A stretch of DNA of 64,000 nucleotides from DAOUAG01 sp034432935 (GCA_034432935.1 DAOUBD010000012.1:54978-118977), one strand, 5' to 3'; positions 51,672 to 60,392 are shown, counted from the stretch's first letter. A program made the numbers and translations. Notes: a model not told the origin generated them from the sequence alone.

Positions 51672-53567
51672 TTGACAGAACTTCACGGTTGGCACCATCA
51701 ACCCTGGCGGAGGCGGGCCCATATGCTAGCCCTCGCAACCCTACTGGTTGCCGGGGCACTGGGTCTTGGCGCCTGCTCCGGCGAGGAGGAGATGGGGCCT
51801 TCGCCGACCCCGCGGCCGACATCACCGCCCCTCAAGGCCGAGATGATAGCCTATACGTCGGCGCAGGACAGCAGATCGGACATCTTCGTCGTCAGCCGCT
51901 TCGGCACCGGCTCACTCGACCTCTCCCGCAGAAGGCCGCCCGCCAACGCCTATCCGTCCTGGTCGCCTGACGGACGCCTCATCGCCTTTACATCGGCTCG
52001 GGAGGGAGAGCCAGACATCTACGTCATGAGCTCTGACGGCAGCGACCAGCGGCGCCTGGCTGCTGGGCCGGGCCCCAACGCCGAGGCCGAATGGTCGCCC
52101 GATGGGCGGCGCCTCGCCTTCGTCTCAAGCCGCGACGGCAACGCCGAGATCTACGTGATGAACGCCGACGGCTCTGGCCAACAGCGCCTGACTTATGCAG
52201 CTGCCTCGGACGCCTTCCCCGATTGGTCGCCTGATGGCACCCGCATCGTCTTTGAATCAGACCGTGACGGGAATTTCGACATCTACGTGATGGACGCTAG
52301 CGGCGAGAACCTCGTGCGCCTCACGGACAACCCGGCCACCGATTTCGCCCCAGCTTGGTCGCCCGATGGCTCCCGCATCGCCTTCGCCTCCGACCGGGAG
52401 GGCAACAGCGACATCTACGTCATGAAGGCCGACGGCTCGGACCTCACGCGCCTCACGGACGACCCCGCCGACGACGGGGACCCCGCCTGGTCGCCCGACG
52501 GGTCGCGTATCGTCTTCTACTCCGACCGGGATGGCGACCGGGACCTGTACGCTATGGCGGCCGATGGTAGCGGAGTGGTGCGTTTGACCCGCGGGAAGAG
52601 CGTCTACGCCTCGCCCGACTGGTCCCCAGAGGGAGGCCGCATCGCCTTCACCGCAAGCCGCGACGGAAACACTAGCATACTGGTCATGCGGTCCGGAGGC
52701 GCCAGCCTCACGCTCCTCACGGACCGCCCCGCCTCTGACGCCGCGCCATACTGGTCGCCCGATGGCTCTCGGTTGGCCTTCGAGTCCTACCGGGATGGCA
52801 ACGGCGAGATATACGTCATGAACGTGGACGGCTCAGGACAGACCCGCCTCACCGATAACAGCGCGTTGGACCGCAGCCCGGTCTGGTCGCCGGATGGCGC
52901 CTACATCGCATTCGAATCCCTGCGCGACGGCAACGAGGAGATATACCTTATCCGGCCCGACGGCTCCGGCCTCACCAGGTTGACGAACGATCCTGCCTCA
53001 GACCACTCGCCGGCGTGGTCTCCTGACGGCTCGCAGATCGCCTTCGTCTCCAACCGGGCCGGGGAGGCCGACATCTGGGTTATCGGGAAAAACGGAGAGG
53101 GTTTGCGCAGGGTAACCGAGGGCGTGGGTTCGGCCAACTCGCCCGCTTGGTCACCAGACGGCACGCGGATCCTCTTTGAGGCTGAATTAGAGGGCAACAG
53201 GGACATATACGTCACTAACGTGGACGGCTCTGGACTCCAGCGTCTCACAGATGACCCAGGGAGGGACTGGCTGGCCAGTTGGTCCCCAGATGGCGGCCGC
53301 ATCGTCTTCGTTTCTGACCGCGGCGGGGATGCCGAGGTTTACACCATGGCCGCCGATGGCTCTGACCTCATCGACGTTAGCTCCAGCCCGGCCACCGATG
53401 GCTTCCCGGCCTGGTCCCCGGACGGCGCCCGCATCGCCTTCTCGTCTGATCGGGACGGGGGCCGTCATATCTACGTGGCCAATGCCGATGGCACCGGGCT
53501 TGTGCGGGTCAGCGACGCTTCAGGAGGGGGCGACGGGCCCGTCTGGAAGCCGGAGCCCAAACCGTGA
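51672..53567 (+). CDS. PD40 (TolB-like) beta-propeller lipoprotein 1
   Basis: A 631-aa secreted lipoprotein. From the TTG at 51672 (GGAG upstream) it has a basic n-region WRRRAH, a hydrophobic core and LGAC lipobox; an ATG at 51723 with GGAGG is an alternative but would lack the basic residues. After a Pro-rich linker come 12 WSPDG/WSPEG-type repeats of about 43 residues, enough for two six-bladed propellers. TolB-like repeats mediate protein contacts at the cell envelope; the actual role is unknown. Divergent from the MacB-type ABC pair. Confidence 0.88.
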   Translation: MTELHGWHHQPWRRRAHMLALATLLVAGALGLGACSGEEEMGPSPTPRPTSPPLKAEMIAYTSAQDSRSDIFVVSRFGTGSLDLSRRRPPANAYPSWSPDGRLIAFTSAREGEPDIYVMSSDGSDQRRLAAGPGPNAEAEWSPDGRRLAFVSSRDGNAEIYVMNADGSGQQRLTYAAASDAFPDWSPDGTRIVFESDRDGNFDIYVMDASGENLVRLTDNPATDFAPAWSPDGSRIAFASDREGNSDIYVMKADGSDLTRLTDDPADDGDPAWSPDGSRIVFYSDRDGDRDLYAMAADGSGVVRLTRGKSVYASPDWSPEGGRIAFTASRDGNTSILVMRSGGASLTLLTDRPASDAAPYWSPDGSRLAFESYRDGNGEIYVMNVDGSGQTRLTDNSALDRSPVWSPDGAYIAFESLRDGNEEIYLIRPDGSGLTRLTNDPASDHSPAWSPDGSQIAFVSNRAGEADIWVIGKNGEGLRRVTEGVGSANSPAWSPDGTRILFEAELEGNRDIYVTNVDGSGLQRLTDDPGRDWLASWSPDGGRIVFVSDRGGDAEVYTMAADGSDLIDVSSSPATDGFPAWSPDGARIAFSSDRDGGRHIYVANADGTGLVRVSDASGGGDGPVWKPEPKP

Positions 53568-54745
53568 GCCGAGCCTTTACCATCCAGGGCCGCCGCTGGG
53601 CGCTAGCTCTGATCCTCTTGGCGTTGGTGTTGGGCGCCTGCGGAGGCGGATCGCCGCGGCTCGAACCCCGCGGCCGCCTGGTCTTCCTGCCCCGGTCTAA
53701 CGGCGAATACGTAATACGGTTACCTACCACAGACTTTCTCCACCCCATCGATCTGACCCGCAATCTCCCTCCGGATGCTGCCCCAGCGTGGTCGCCGGAC
53801 GGCAACCGCATAGCCTTCTACTCGGACCGTAACTTCAACATCCAGGACAGGGACGACAACCTGGACATATACATCGTCCGGGCGGATGGCTCCGGTCTCC
53901 AGCGCCTGACTGACAATCCGGCGACGGATGCCTTTCCCATCTGGTCTCCCGACGGCTCTCGCATCGCCTTCTACTCCGAGCGTGACGGTAACGGCGAGAT
54001 ATACGTCATGAACGCCGAAGGGGGAGGCGTCACCCGCCTGACCAACAACAGCGCCGTGGACATACCGTACGGTTGGTCCCCCGATGGCTCCCGCATCCTG
54101 TTCGTCTCCGGGAGAGACGGGAACCTGGAGGTCTACACCATGGCTGCCGATGGACGGGACGTTAGGCGGCTGACCAGATCCAAGGGGAACGAGCTGTCGC
54201 CCATCTGGTCTCCCGACGGCAGCCGCATCGCTTTTCAGAGGACCAGCGGGGACGACACCGACGTCTACGTGATGAACGCGGATGGTTCCCGAGCCATGAA
54301 CCTCACCGTCAGCCTGCTCTGGGACGGGACGCCTGCCTGGGCGCCCGATTCCGTACGCCTCGCCTTCGTGTCTGAGCGGGACTCTAACTCCGAAGTCTAC
54401 GTCCTGGACACCAACTACTCGTATCTAACCCGTATCACGTCCTCGCCGCGGGAAGACACGTCTCCGGCCTGGTCTCCAGATGGCACGCGCATAGCCTTCA
54501 CGTCCAGGCGTGACTTCGATCAAGAGGTGTACGTGGCGAATGCCGACGGCACGGGTCAGATGAGGCTCACCACCGAACGAGGGTTCAAGTCACAGCCGGC
54601 GTGGTCGCCAGACGGCACACGGATAGCTTTCGGTGTGGCGCCCGGGCGCGAGCGCGACATCTATCTTGTCAACGCCGATGGCTCCGGCCTCGTGCGCCTG
54701 ACCAACGATAACCAGGCCGTTGCCGAAACCGGCTCGCCGCCTTGA
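53564..54745 (+). CDS. PD40 (TolB-like) beta-propeller lipoprotein 2
   Basis: A 393-aa paralogue of the preceding gene whose GTG start overlaps its stop (GTGA). It has a lipoprotein signal (QGRRWALALILLALVLGAC, LGAC lipobox) and seven repeats, six reading WSPDG and one WAPDS, matching a seven-bladed propeller. The two-gene unit arose by duplication and differs in repeat number. Confidence 0.9.
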   Translation: MSRAFTIQGRRWALALILLALVLGACGGGSPRLEPRGRLVFLPRSNGEYVIRLPTTDFLHPIDLTRNLPPDAAPAWSPDGNRIAFYSDRNFNIQDRDDNLDIYIVRADGSGLQRLTDNPATDAFPIWSPDGSRIAFYSERDGNGEIYVMNAEGGGVTRLTNNSAVDIPYGWSPDGSRILFVSGRDGNLEVYTMAADGRDVRRLTRSKGNELSPIWSPDGSRIAFQRTSGDDTDVYVMNADGSRAMNLTVSLLWDGTPAWAPDSVRLAFVSERDSNSEVYVLDTNYSYLTRITSSPREDTSPAWSPDGTRIAFTSRRDFDQEVYVANADGTGQMRLTTERGFKSQPAWSPDGTRIAFGVAPGRERDIYLVNADGSGLVRLTNDNQAVAETGSPP

Positions 54746-54802
54746 CATGGGCCGGATAGGGGCCAACACTGTGCCCAGACTAGGAGAACGTAGGAGGTCG
54801 CC

Positions 54803-55678
54803 ATGCAGGCACGCACCGATGACGTCTATGTTGGCCGCTACCTTGGCCAGCGGGAACATGAGATAACCCCCGCCCTTGTCCAGCAGTACTGCGAATCCAT
54901 TGGAGAGGATGCCCCGCATCCCTGGTACACCGGCCCTACTCCCTTTGGCGGCCCCGTGGCGCCGGCCATGGTGCTGCATTCCGACGTATACCGGTTCCAA
55001 GGCTGGTACCTTCCCAATGTCTACGGTAACCTTCACGCCCGCCAGGAGTGGGAATTCTTCCATCCCATGATGGTTGGCGACACCGTGACGACGCGTTCTC
55101 TGGTTATCGACCGCTACATCAAGCGAAATCGGGAATACGTGGTCAACGAGGTCACCTGCTTCGGCCCAGACGGCCGCTTTCTCCACCGGGGCCGGACGCA
55201 CCAGAGCTTCCTTATCCAGCAGGAGGCAGCCGGTGTTGTAGTGGACAAGGAGCGGGAGAAACGGGCCGACAGGCGGTTCGAGATCGAGACAGGCGATGTC
55301 TTGGAAGAGCTGTCTGGCGCTACCCGCACGATCAGCCTAGAGATGTGCGAAAAGTTTTCGGGGCCCGGAAAGAACTACCACACGGACCGGGAGGCTGCCC
55401 GCGCCTTGGGCTTCCCAGACATCGTGGTGCAGGGCATGATGCCCCTCTGCTTCATCGCGGAGATGATGATGAAGAGGTTCGAGGAGGGCTGGCTCCGCGG
55501 TGGGCGGATGAACGTGGCTCTGGTCAACGTGTTGTGGCAGGGCGAGAGCGTAACAACGCGCGGGCTGGTGCAGGAGGTTAGCCGTGAAGGGGCGCGGCAA
55601 AGGGCCCGGCTTCAGGTCTGGGTCGAAAAGCAGGATGGCACGAAGGTCGCCATCGGCACAGCCAGCGCCCTCCAATAG
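54803..55678 (+). CDS. Double-hotdog MaoC-like dehydratase
   Basis: A 291-aa protein with an N-terminal FAS1-type MaoC dehydratase half (residues about 8-135, HEITPALVQQYCESIGE and FHPMMVGDTV) and a C-terminal MaoC half (about 165-290). The latter has GKNYHTDREAARALGFPDIVVQGMM, which contains the hydratase-2-like Asp/His motif. The predicted reaction is hydration of an enoyl-CoA or acyl thioester. GGAGGT precedes the ATG. It could serve the acyl-CoA pathway of the island, though it lies outside it. Confidence 0.86.
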   Translation: MQARTDDVYVGRYLGQREHEITPALVQQYCESIGEDAPHPWYTGPTPFGGPVAPAMVLHSDVYRFQGWYLPNVYGNLHARQEWEFFHPMMVGDTVTTRSLVIDRYIKRNREYVVNEVTCFGPDGRFLHRGRTHQSFLIQQEAAGVVVDKEREKRADRRFEIETGDVLEELSGATRTISLEMCEKFSGPGKNYHTDREAARALGFPDIVVQGMMPLCFIAEMMMKRFEEGWLRGGRMNVALVNVLWQGESVTTRGLVQEVSREGARQRARLQVWVEKQDGTKVAIGTASALQ

Positions 55679-55701
55679 CCCTCGCTGACCTCCCGGCTCC
55701 T

Positions 55702-55968
55702 TCAGTCCTCACACCGCGGCAGGTGGTCCACGATCATGTCCAAGGCCTCGCCGCGGCGGACCCAGCGTTGGAGCTCCCGCCGCAAAAGGGCGCTGACCTT
55801 GTGCAGGGCCGCCACCCGGGCCTCGTCCCGTTGCCGGGCCATCGCCAGATGCACCTCCCGAAGGGCGTCCTCGCAGGCGGCTGCCATGCGCCAGGCGAAG
55901 AACCACCGGCCACTCAGGTCCGCCCACGCGTCCGGCTTTATGCGGTCGTGATCGGTTGCTAGCGCCAT
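55702..55968 (-). CDS. Hypothetical protein, 88 aa
   Basis: Not recognised. The predicted protein is mostly helical and charged (ARQRDEARVAALHKVSALLRRELQRWVRRG) with no signal or membrane segment. The ribosome-binding site is weak (AGGG) and two overlapping frames on the opposite strand are also open, so coding is likely but not certain. It is convergent with the MaoC-like gene. Confidence 0.5.
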   Translation of the reverse strand: MALATDHDRIKPDAWADLSGRWFFAWRMAAACEDALREVHLAMARQRDEARVAALHKVSALLRRELQRWVRRGEALDMIVDHLPRCED

Positions 55969-56146
55969 AGTTGCCCTACCCTGTGTCGCTGCTGGCGTTG
56001 TTCAATACTCAGAGATGGAGTTTGGCCCGCCGGCGTTACAACCTATCGTTAACCAATGTTGCGCTTTGGGGAGCGGCCCGGCAGAGGCGGCAGCCAGGCG
56101 CCTCTGTTATACTGGGGCTAGCCACTCATCTGTGAGGTGATTTACT

Positions 56147-56908
56147 CTGCCCAGACAACGTAGGCGCAGGCGGGGGCCTGTACAGTATCAGGGACCTCGT
56201 AGGTCCAGGCCGCCCTTTCCCATAAACCTGATATTCAACGTCAAGGCCTTCTACTTCGTCTTCATCGTCATCATGATCGCCAGCCTCGGCGCCATCGGCC
56301 TAGGCAACTTCAGCTCCGCCAGGCAGCCGGCGCAGCTCGTCGATGAGAGCCTGACGCCGGAGCCTAGCCCAGACATCATGACCTTCCAGGGCCCGGCCCA
56401 GGTGGTGGACGGTACGAAGCCCTACATCGCCACCGTCAAGACCAACCAGGGCGATATCAAGATCAAGCTGGTGACGGATGCTCCGCAGGCCGTCAACAGC
56501 TTCGCCTTCCTGGCGGGCAAAGGCTTCTACGATGGGCAGGTCTTCTTCTACGTCAACCCAGACCTGGGGGCAGTAGCCGGCGACCCCACCTGTAGCGACA
56601 CCAAAGAGCGTACGTGCTCCGGCGTCGGCGGGCCCGGGTACACTCTCCCTCTGGAGAAGACGGCGGAGAAGCACGAGGCCTGGAGCGTTGTGGTCCCCTA
56701 TCTCACTGAGGGCGGCCAGGAGGTGCACGGCAGCCAGTTCCGGATCCTGTTTAAGCCTGACCCAAGGCTCGACGGCAAAGAGACCGTTCTTGGCAGCGTG
56801 GTGGAGGGCCGCGATATTCTCGAAAAGCTGCCTGCGTGTTCGCTCATTAACGGCGGCCAGTGCGATCCTAAGCTTGTTATAGAGGACGTCCTCATCGAAC
56901 CAGCCTAA
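56147..56908 (+). CDS. Membrane-anchored cyclophilin-type peptidyl-prolyl isomerase, probable CTG start
   Basis: The cyclophilin domain (VKTNQGDIKIKL to the end) is preceded by a long in-frame extension upstream of the first ATG at 56273. It encodes a very basic stretch (PRQRRRRR) and a membrane helix (FYFVFIVIMIASLGAIGLG). The only start candidate after the in-frame stop at 56138 is CTG at 56147, with GAGGTGA seven bases upstream. This gives 253 aa, an N-in signal anchor, and a catalytic domain outside the cell. TATACT at 56108-56113 may be the -10. An ATG 56273 start would cut off most of the basic segment and part of the anchor. Confidence 0.8.
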   Translation: MPRQRRRRRGPVQYQGPRRSRPPFPINLIFNVKAFYFVFIVIMIASLGAIGLGNFSSARQPAQLVDESLTPEPSPDIMTFQGPAQVVDGTKPYIATVKTNQGDIKIKLVTDAPQAVNSFAFLAGKGFYDGQVFFYVNPDLGAVAGDPTCSDTKERTCSGVGGPGYTLPLEKTAEKHEAWSVVVPYLTEGGQEVHGSQFRILFKPDPRLDGKETVLGSVVEGRDILEKLPACSLINGGQCDPKLVIEDVLIEPA

Positions 56909-56944
56909 CCTGGGCGCTAGACCATCGGAATCCGGCGAACATAC

Positions 56945-56983
56945 GAGGGCCGGTCCCCCAAGGGCCGGCCCTCCGGCTTTCTT
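56945..56983 (+). terminator. Rho-independent terminator after cyclophilin gene
   Basis: A perfect 9-bp stem GAGGGCCGG/CCGGCCCTC with an 11-base loop is followed by a T-rich tail (GCTTTCTT), 36 bp after the stop codon. Confidence 0.75.
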
Positions 56984-57052
56984 AGGATTTCTGGAAAGGC
57001 TAGGAGCTATGCGCCCTTAGCCCGCTGGGATAAGAGCCTCACCGGACGGCAA

Positions 57053-57071
57053 CCTGGCCTCGAAGGCCAGG
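57053..57071 (-). terminator. Hairpin after tatA, possible terminator
   Basis: CCTGGCCT-CGA-AGGCCAGG is a perfect 8-bp hairpin 10 bp after the tatA stop on the minus strand. The following bases on that strand are not T-rich, so termination is uncertain. Confidence 0.4.
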
Positions 57072-57080
57072 GTTCTTGGC

Positions 57081-57278
57081 TTAGAGCTTCTTCTCGTCGG
57101 TAGTAGCGGGCTCTTTCTTCTCTTCCTCCTGGCCCTCCCGCAGCTCCCGGCGGAACTCGCGGATCCCACGGCCGATACCCTTGCCGATATCGCCCAGACG
57201 GGTGGCGCCGAAGAGCACCACCACTATGGCCAGGATGATGAGGAGTTCGGGAGCCCCTAAGCTCTGAAACACGAGCAT
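57081..57278 (-). CDS. tatA: Twin-arginine translocase TatA/E family protein
   Basis: A 65-aa TatA. The short N-terminal membrane helix (PELLIILAIVVVLFGATRL) is followed by the FG-hinge, the amphipathic helix (GIGRGIREFRRELREG) and an acidic, lysine-rich tail. The size and layout are those of TatA. It would help export folded cofactor proteins. Encoded alone, with a hairpin after it. Confidence 0.95.
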   Translation of the reverse strand: MLVFQSLGAPELLIILAIVVVLFGATRLGDIGKGIGRGIREFRRELREGQEEEKKEPATTDEKKL

Positions 57279-57336
57279 CCTCTTTCTACCCCTAAATGCA
57301 GAATATCACTGCTAGGGCAGTGTCACAACCGGGCTG

Positions 57337-57585
57337 TTACGCCGAGGGCGGCTGGGCCGCCCGCTCGATCAGGAACATAAGGCCGAGAAAAACTGCGGTG
57401 GCAGCCGCTGCTATAGCGCCGGGGAGCCATAGGCCTCCGACCAGGAAGAATATCGATAGCGCTGCCGCCAACCCCATGCCCGAAACGATGAGTATGCGTC
57501 CCACCACCAGGGGCAGCGGCACCACCACCTCCCGTTGGCTGGGCTCCTCCCCGACCGCCGGTTCCACCGGCTGATCCTCCGTCAC
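57337..57585 (-). CDS. Small two-helix membrane protein
   Basis: An 82-aa protein with a polar, acidic N-terminus of about 25 residues and two membrane helices (VVGRILIVSGMGLAAALSIFFLV and LPGAIAAAATAVFLGLMFLI). The GTG start has GAGG close by. No family recognised; being next to tatA it could be an envelope protein. Confidence 0.65.
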   Translation of the reverse strand: MTEDQPVEPAVGEEPSQREVVVPLPLVVGRILIVSGMGLAAALSIFFLVGGLWLPGAIAAAATAVFLGLMFLIERAAQPPSA

Positions 57586-57810
57586 CGTCCTCTTCTTTCG
57601 CTCCGCCGGCCCCGGACCGGAGGGGCGGAACGCTGCGCCTGGCGCGCCTGTAGCCGCTTGACGCGTGCCTGCACATGGGGCGGCGCCGGGCGGCGCCGGG
57701 GGCCGCTGCTCCTACCCGCCAACTCTCTTCGCCTTACCTTGGTCCACCCGTAAGTTCTGCTCCCATGGTAAGGCGGACGGGCGGCTCGGGCAAAGCGGCG
57801 CCCTGGCTCT

Positions 57811-58587
57811 TCACTCCGGCTTCACCGCCAGCACCCAGGCCACCGGCTGCACGAATAGGAAGGTATCGTCCTCCGCCTGAACCCGCAGCCCGCTCAGGTC
57901 GTGCTCAACGGACCCCTGGAGGAGGCGGCGGATTCGCTCCGACCGCCGGGCCGGCGGATGGGTGACGGCCACCCATTCGTTGTACTCCCGGACGGAGTCC
58001 AGCACCAGCACCTTGCGCACGATAAGGCCCGCGTTCCCCAGCCCGTTGACTATCTCGCTAAGGCTCAGGATCCGCTGGTGCGTGCGGTCCCGCAGCCTCT
58101 CGATCCGGTTGTAGTAGCGCGCCCGCACGGTCTGCTCCGACGCGATGACGTCCTCGATGGCGACGTGACCGCCCAGAGCGCACACCCTGGCCATCTCCGC
58201 GAAGGCCGCCGCCGGCGCCCGAAAGTGGTGGACAGCCGCGGCGCAGGTCACGACGTCGAAGCTGTTGTCCCGGAAGGGGAGGTCTTCCGGGTTCGCCTCG
58301 CTCAGCACCACGTTAACCAGACGCCGGCGCGCCAGCTCCCGGCGGGCGATCCCCAGTAATAATGGGCGGCTATCGACGGCCGTTACGCTAGTGGCCCGGC
58401 GGGCGAAGGCGAAGGCGTTGTACCCTGGGCCCGTCAAGACGTCCAATACTGAAGCGCCTGGCCTGATAGAGGCGAACCGCACGAACTTCTCGCGCAGGCG
58501 CGGCCTCTTGACCAGGGGATGGCGGGCGTAAGCCTCAGCTATGCGCCGCTGCCAGGCGGGGATCCGGTCCGGGAGCTCGTCGGTCAC
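57811..58587 (-). CDS. Class I SAM-dependent methyltransferase
   Basis: A 258-aa methyltransferase of the UbiE/Methyltransf_11 type. Motif I VLDVLTGPGYNAFAFA, motif II AVDSR, motif post-I DLPFRDNSFDVVTCAAAVHHF. The GTG at 58587 is a reasonable start; the frame continues to 58644 but that part lies in the tRNA-Pro gene. The ribosome-binding site is weak, so the exact start is uncertain. Substrate unknown. Confidence 0.85.
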   Translation of the reverse strand: MTDELPDRIPAWQRRIAEAYARHPLVKRPRLREKFVRFASIRPGASVLDVLTGPGYNAFAFARRATSVTAVDSRPLLLGIARRELARRRLVNVVLSEANPEDLPFRDNSFDVVTCAAAVHHFRAPAAAFAEMARVCALGGHVAIEDVIASEQTVRARYYNRIERLRDRTHQRILSLSEIVNGLGNAGLIVRKVLVLDSVREYNEWVAVTHPPARRSERIRRLLQGSVEHDLSGLRVQAEDDTFLFVQPVAWVLAVKPE

Positions 58588-58600
58588 AAGCGGCAAGACC

Positions 58601-58678
58601 TGGTCGGGGTGGGCGGATTCGAACCGCCGGCCTCCTGGCCCCAAACCAGGCGCTCTAGCCTAGCTGAGCTACACCCCG
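58601..58678 (-). tRNA. tRNA-Pro (anticodon UGG)
   Basis: A complete cloverleaf on the minus strand: 7-bp acceptor CGGGGTG/CACCCCG, D stem GCTC/GAGC, anticodon stem CCTGG/CCAGG with loop TTTGGGG (anticodon TGG), T stem GGCGG/CCGCC with TTCGAAT loop, discriminator A and an encoded CCA end. C1 is typical of bacterial tRNA-Pro. Confidence 0.97.
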
Positions 58679-58720
58679 CGGCTCCAGGTTAGCCTCCGCG
58701 GCCCCGGCGGGTCAAGCAAC

Positions 58721-58858
58721 CTAGGTGGATCCTGCGACGACTACTGCCAACACTCCGAGGGCTACCAGCACCGTCAGCGGGGCCAGGATCAAGACGTACT
58801 CCAGCAGTCCCTGGCCTGCCTCTAATGTTTCCTTGGGGCGAATGCGAGGCGTCATCAT
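58721..58858 (-). CDS. Flp/pilin-like micropeptide, 45 aa
   Basis: A very short gene upstream of tRNA-Pro on the same strand. The peptide begins MMTPRIRPKE, continues EAGQGLLEYVLILA and ends in a single hydrophobic helix (about residues 21-42). This is the layout of class-III/Flp pilins: a short basic leader, then GQGLLEY-type processing/Glu region, then the helix. GGAAGGAGGGTG precedes the ATG. No pilus assembly genes are in the window. Confidence 0.7.
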   Translation of the reverse strand: MMTPRIRPKETLEAGQGLLEYVLILAPLTVLVALGVLAVVVAGST

Positions 58859-58947
58859 CCGTCACCCTCCTTCCGCCAGCAGTATCGGACAACGGCCTCG
58901 CCGAACTGTCGCCAGCACAGGGTTCATGGCCGGTGAACGCTTGTCCC

Positions 58948-59904
58948 TCAGCCCCCGTGCTTCTCCGCGGCCGGACGCCCCCTGCTGGGCAAAGCACAGC
59001 CGACGATCTCCCTCAGGCTGCTGATGCCCTCGCGTTCCATGAAAGCGACGATCCCCTCGAGCACCTCCAGCGGCGCCTGCGGGTTGACAAAGGTTGCTGT
59101 CCCCACCTGCACGGCGCTGGCCCCGGCCATTATGTACTCGATGGCGTCCTCGCCCGTCATGATGCCCCCGCAGCCGATGATGGGGGCGTCCACGGCCTGG
59201 GCCACCAGGTATACCAGCCGCAGTGAGATGGGCTTGAGCGCCGGGCCAGAGAGGCCGCCGGACCCCCAGCCGAGGGCCGGGCGCCGACCCTGGATGTCTA
59301 TGCTGAGGGCAGGGAAAGTGTTGGTCAGGGTCAGGGCGTCGGCCCCCGCTTCCACCACCGCCTGCGCGGTGGCCACGATATCGGGTGCGTTTGGCGATAA
59401 CTTAACGATGACCGGCAGGCCCGTCTGCGCCCTGACGGCCCGGGTGACCTGCGCCGCCGCCGCCGGATCGGAGGCGAACTCCAGTCCGCTCTCCACGTTC
59501 GGGCAACTGATGTTCACCTCGAGGCCGCTAACACCCGGTTGGCCATCTAAGCGGCGGGCCAGTTCGGCATAATCGGCCACGGAATCCGCAGCGATGTTAG
59601 CGATGACAGGCACTTCCCAGGAAGCCCACACGGGCGCTATGTCCTGTAGGATAGCCTCCACGCCGATGTTCTGGAGGCCGATGGAGTTGATCATCCCCGC
59701 CGGGGTCTCGGCGATTCGTGGCTGCGGGTTGCCGGTCCTTGGTCGCAGGGTGATGGCCTTGCTGACTATCGCCCCAAGGCGCTGAATATCGAAGACCTTG
59801 GCGTACTCGATGCCGTTGCCGAAGGTCCCCGAGGCGGTCATAACGGGGTTGGCCAGCGAGAGCTCGGCCTTCCGTCCCCTGGCCAGATCGACGGTGAGAT
59901 CCAT
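58948..59904 (-). CDS. pyrD: Dihydroorotate dehydrogenase, class 1B catalytic subunit
   Basis: A 318-aa FMN TIM-barrel enzyme of pyrimidine synthesis. NPVMTASGTFGNGIEY, NSIGLQNIGVE, EVNISCPNVESG (catalytic Cys region), TNTF, and GCGGIMTGEDAIEYIMAGASAVQVGTA are the usual blocks. Class 1B enzymes need a PyrK partner; a PyrK-like gene ends at 63650, 3.7 kb upstream. TGGAG lies 6 bp before the ATG. Confidence 0.94.
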   Translation of the reverse strand: MDLTVDLARGRKAELSLANPVMTASGTFGNGIEYAKVFDIQRLGAIVSKAITLRPRTGNPQPRIAETPAGMINSIGLQNIGVEAILQDIAPVWASWEVPVIANIAADSVADYAELARRLDGQPGVSGLEVNISCPNVESGLEFASDPAAAAQVTRAVRAQTGLPVIVKLSPNAPDIVATAQAVVEAGADALTLTNTFPALSIDIQGRRPALGWGSGGLSGPALKPISLRLVYLVAQAVDAPIIGCGGIMTGEDAIEYIMAGASAVQVGTATFVNPQAPLEVLEGIVAFMEREGISSLREIVGCALPSRGRPAAEKHGG

Positions 59905-59935
59905 GCCGGGCTCCAGTATACGCCCCGGCTGCGGG

Positions 59936-59969
59936 AAAAAGAGAGGGGCCAGCCTGGCCGGCCCCCCTC
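59936..59969 (-). terminator. Rho-independent terminator after zinc-ribbon gene
   Basis: On the minus strand GAGGGG(GG)CCGGCC pairs with GGCTGGCCCCTC (2-base bulge, one wobble) and is followed by TCTTTTT. It lies 20 bp after the stop at 59990 and just before pyrD, separating the two transcripts. Confidence 0.75.
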
Positions 59970-59989
59970 AGGTCAGGCGCGTCTCTGGT

Positions 59990-60286
59990 TCAGACCATCA
60001 ACGGCGTGCCCAGGCGTGGTTCCGCCGACACGTCGTCATCGTCGGCGACTGTCTTGGGCACAGACCGGGACCCTCGCCAGGCGTTGTAGCCGCTTCCGGA
60101 CTCGTCTTCCCACAGGTAGTCGCTCGCTGAGTTGCGGAATTCGCGCTCCTGCCCGCAGCGCTTGCAGCGCCCCATGCTGGTGGCTCCCCTGGGGGTCTCG
60201 ATGATCCAGTGGTGGCGGCAGGCCGGAGCCTCGGCCACCCCTTCAGGGTTGCTACTCTTCTCTTCTGCAATGGGAGTCTTGCCCAT
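59990..60286 (-). CDS. Small cysteine-rich (zinc-binding) protein
   Basis: A 98-aa protein with CRHHW...GRCKRCG, a C-H-H...C-x2-C set that could bind zinc, then EREFRNSASDYLWEDESG, and an acidic tail. ATG 60286 has GGAGGTGG upstream, and a near-consensus promoter lies at 60364-60392. Similar short proteins are often found in Actinobacteria and Chloroflexota; the function is unknown. Confidence 0.7.
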   Translation of the reverse strand: MGKTPIAEEKSSNPEGVAEAPACRHHWIIETPRGATSMGRCKRCGQEREFRNSASDYLWEDESGSGYNAWRGSRSVPKTVADDDDVSAEPRLGTPLMV

Positions 60287-60363
60287 CACTCCACCTCCGC
60301 GGTACCGGGCGTTCAGTTGGAAGATGCCGTCTGTACCCGATACGTTGCATATCGTTCGTCCGG

Positions 60364-60392
60364 ATTCTAGCATCGGCTCTTAGGGAAGTCAA
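60364..60392 (-). promoter_or_regulatory. Near-consensus sigma-70 promoter for zinc-ribbon gene
   Basis: On the minus strand TTGACT (60387-60392), exactly 17 bp, then TAGAAT (60364-60369): each hexamer has 5 of 6 consensus bases. The leader to 60286 is about 70 bases. The divergent plus-strand promoter of the SufR-like gene is less clear; TATACT at 60442-60447 is a candidate -10. Confidence 0.7.

Noticed and set aside
57663..57710. Tandem GGCGGCGCCG-like repeat before the small membrane protein gene
   Set aside because: Only two copies in very GC-rich intergenic DNA; no evidence of function.
58588..58644. N-terminal extension of the methyltransferase
   Set aside because: This segment runs into the tRNA-Pro gene; a start at or near 58587 is more likely.
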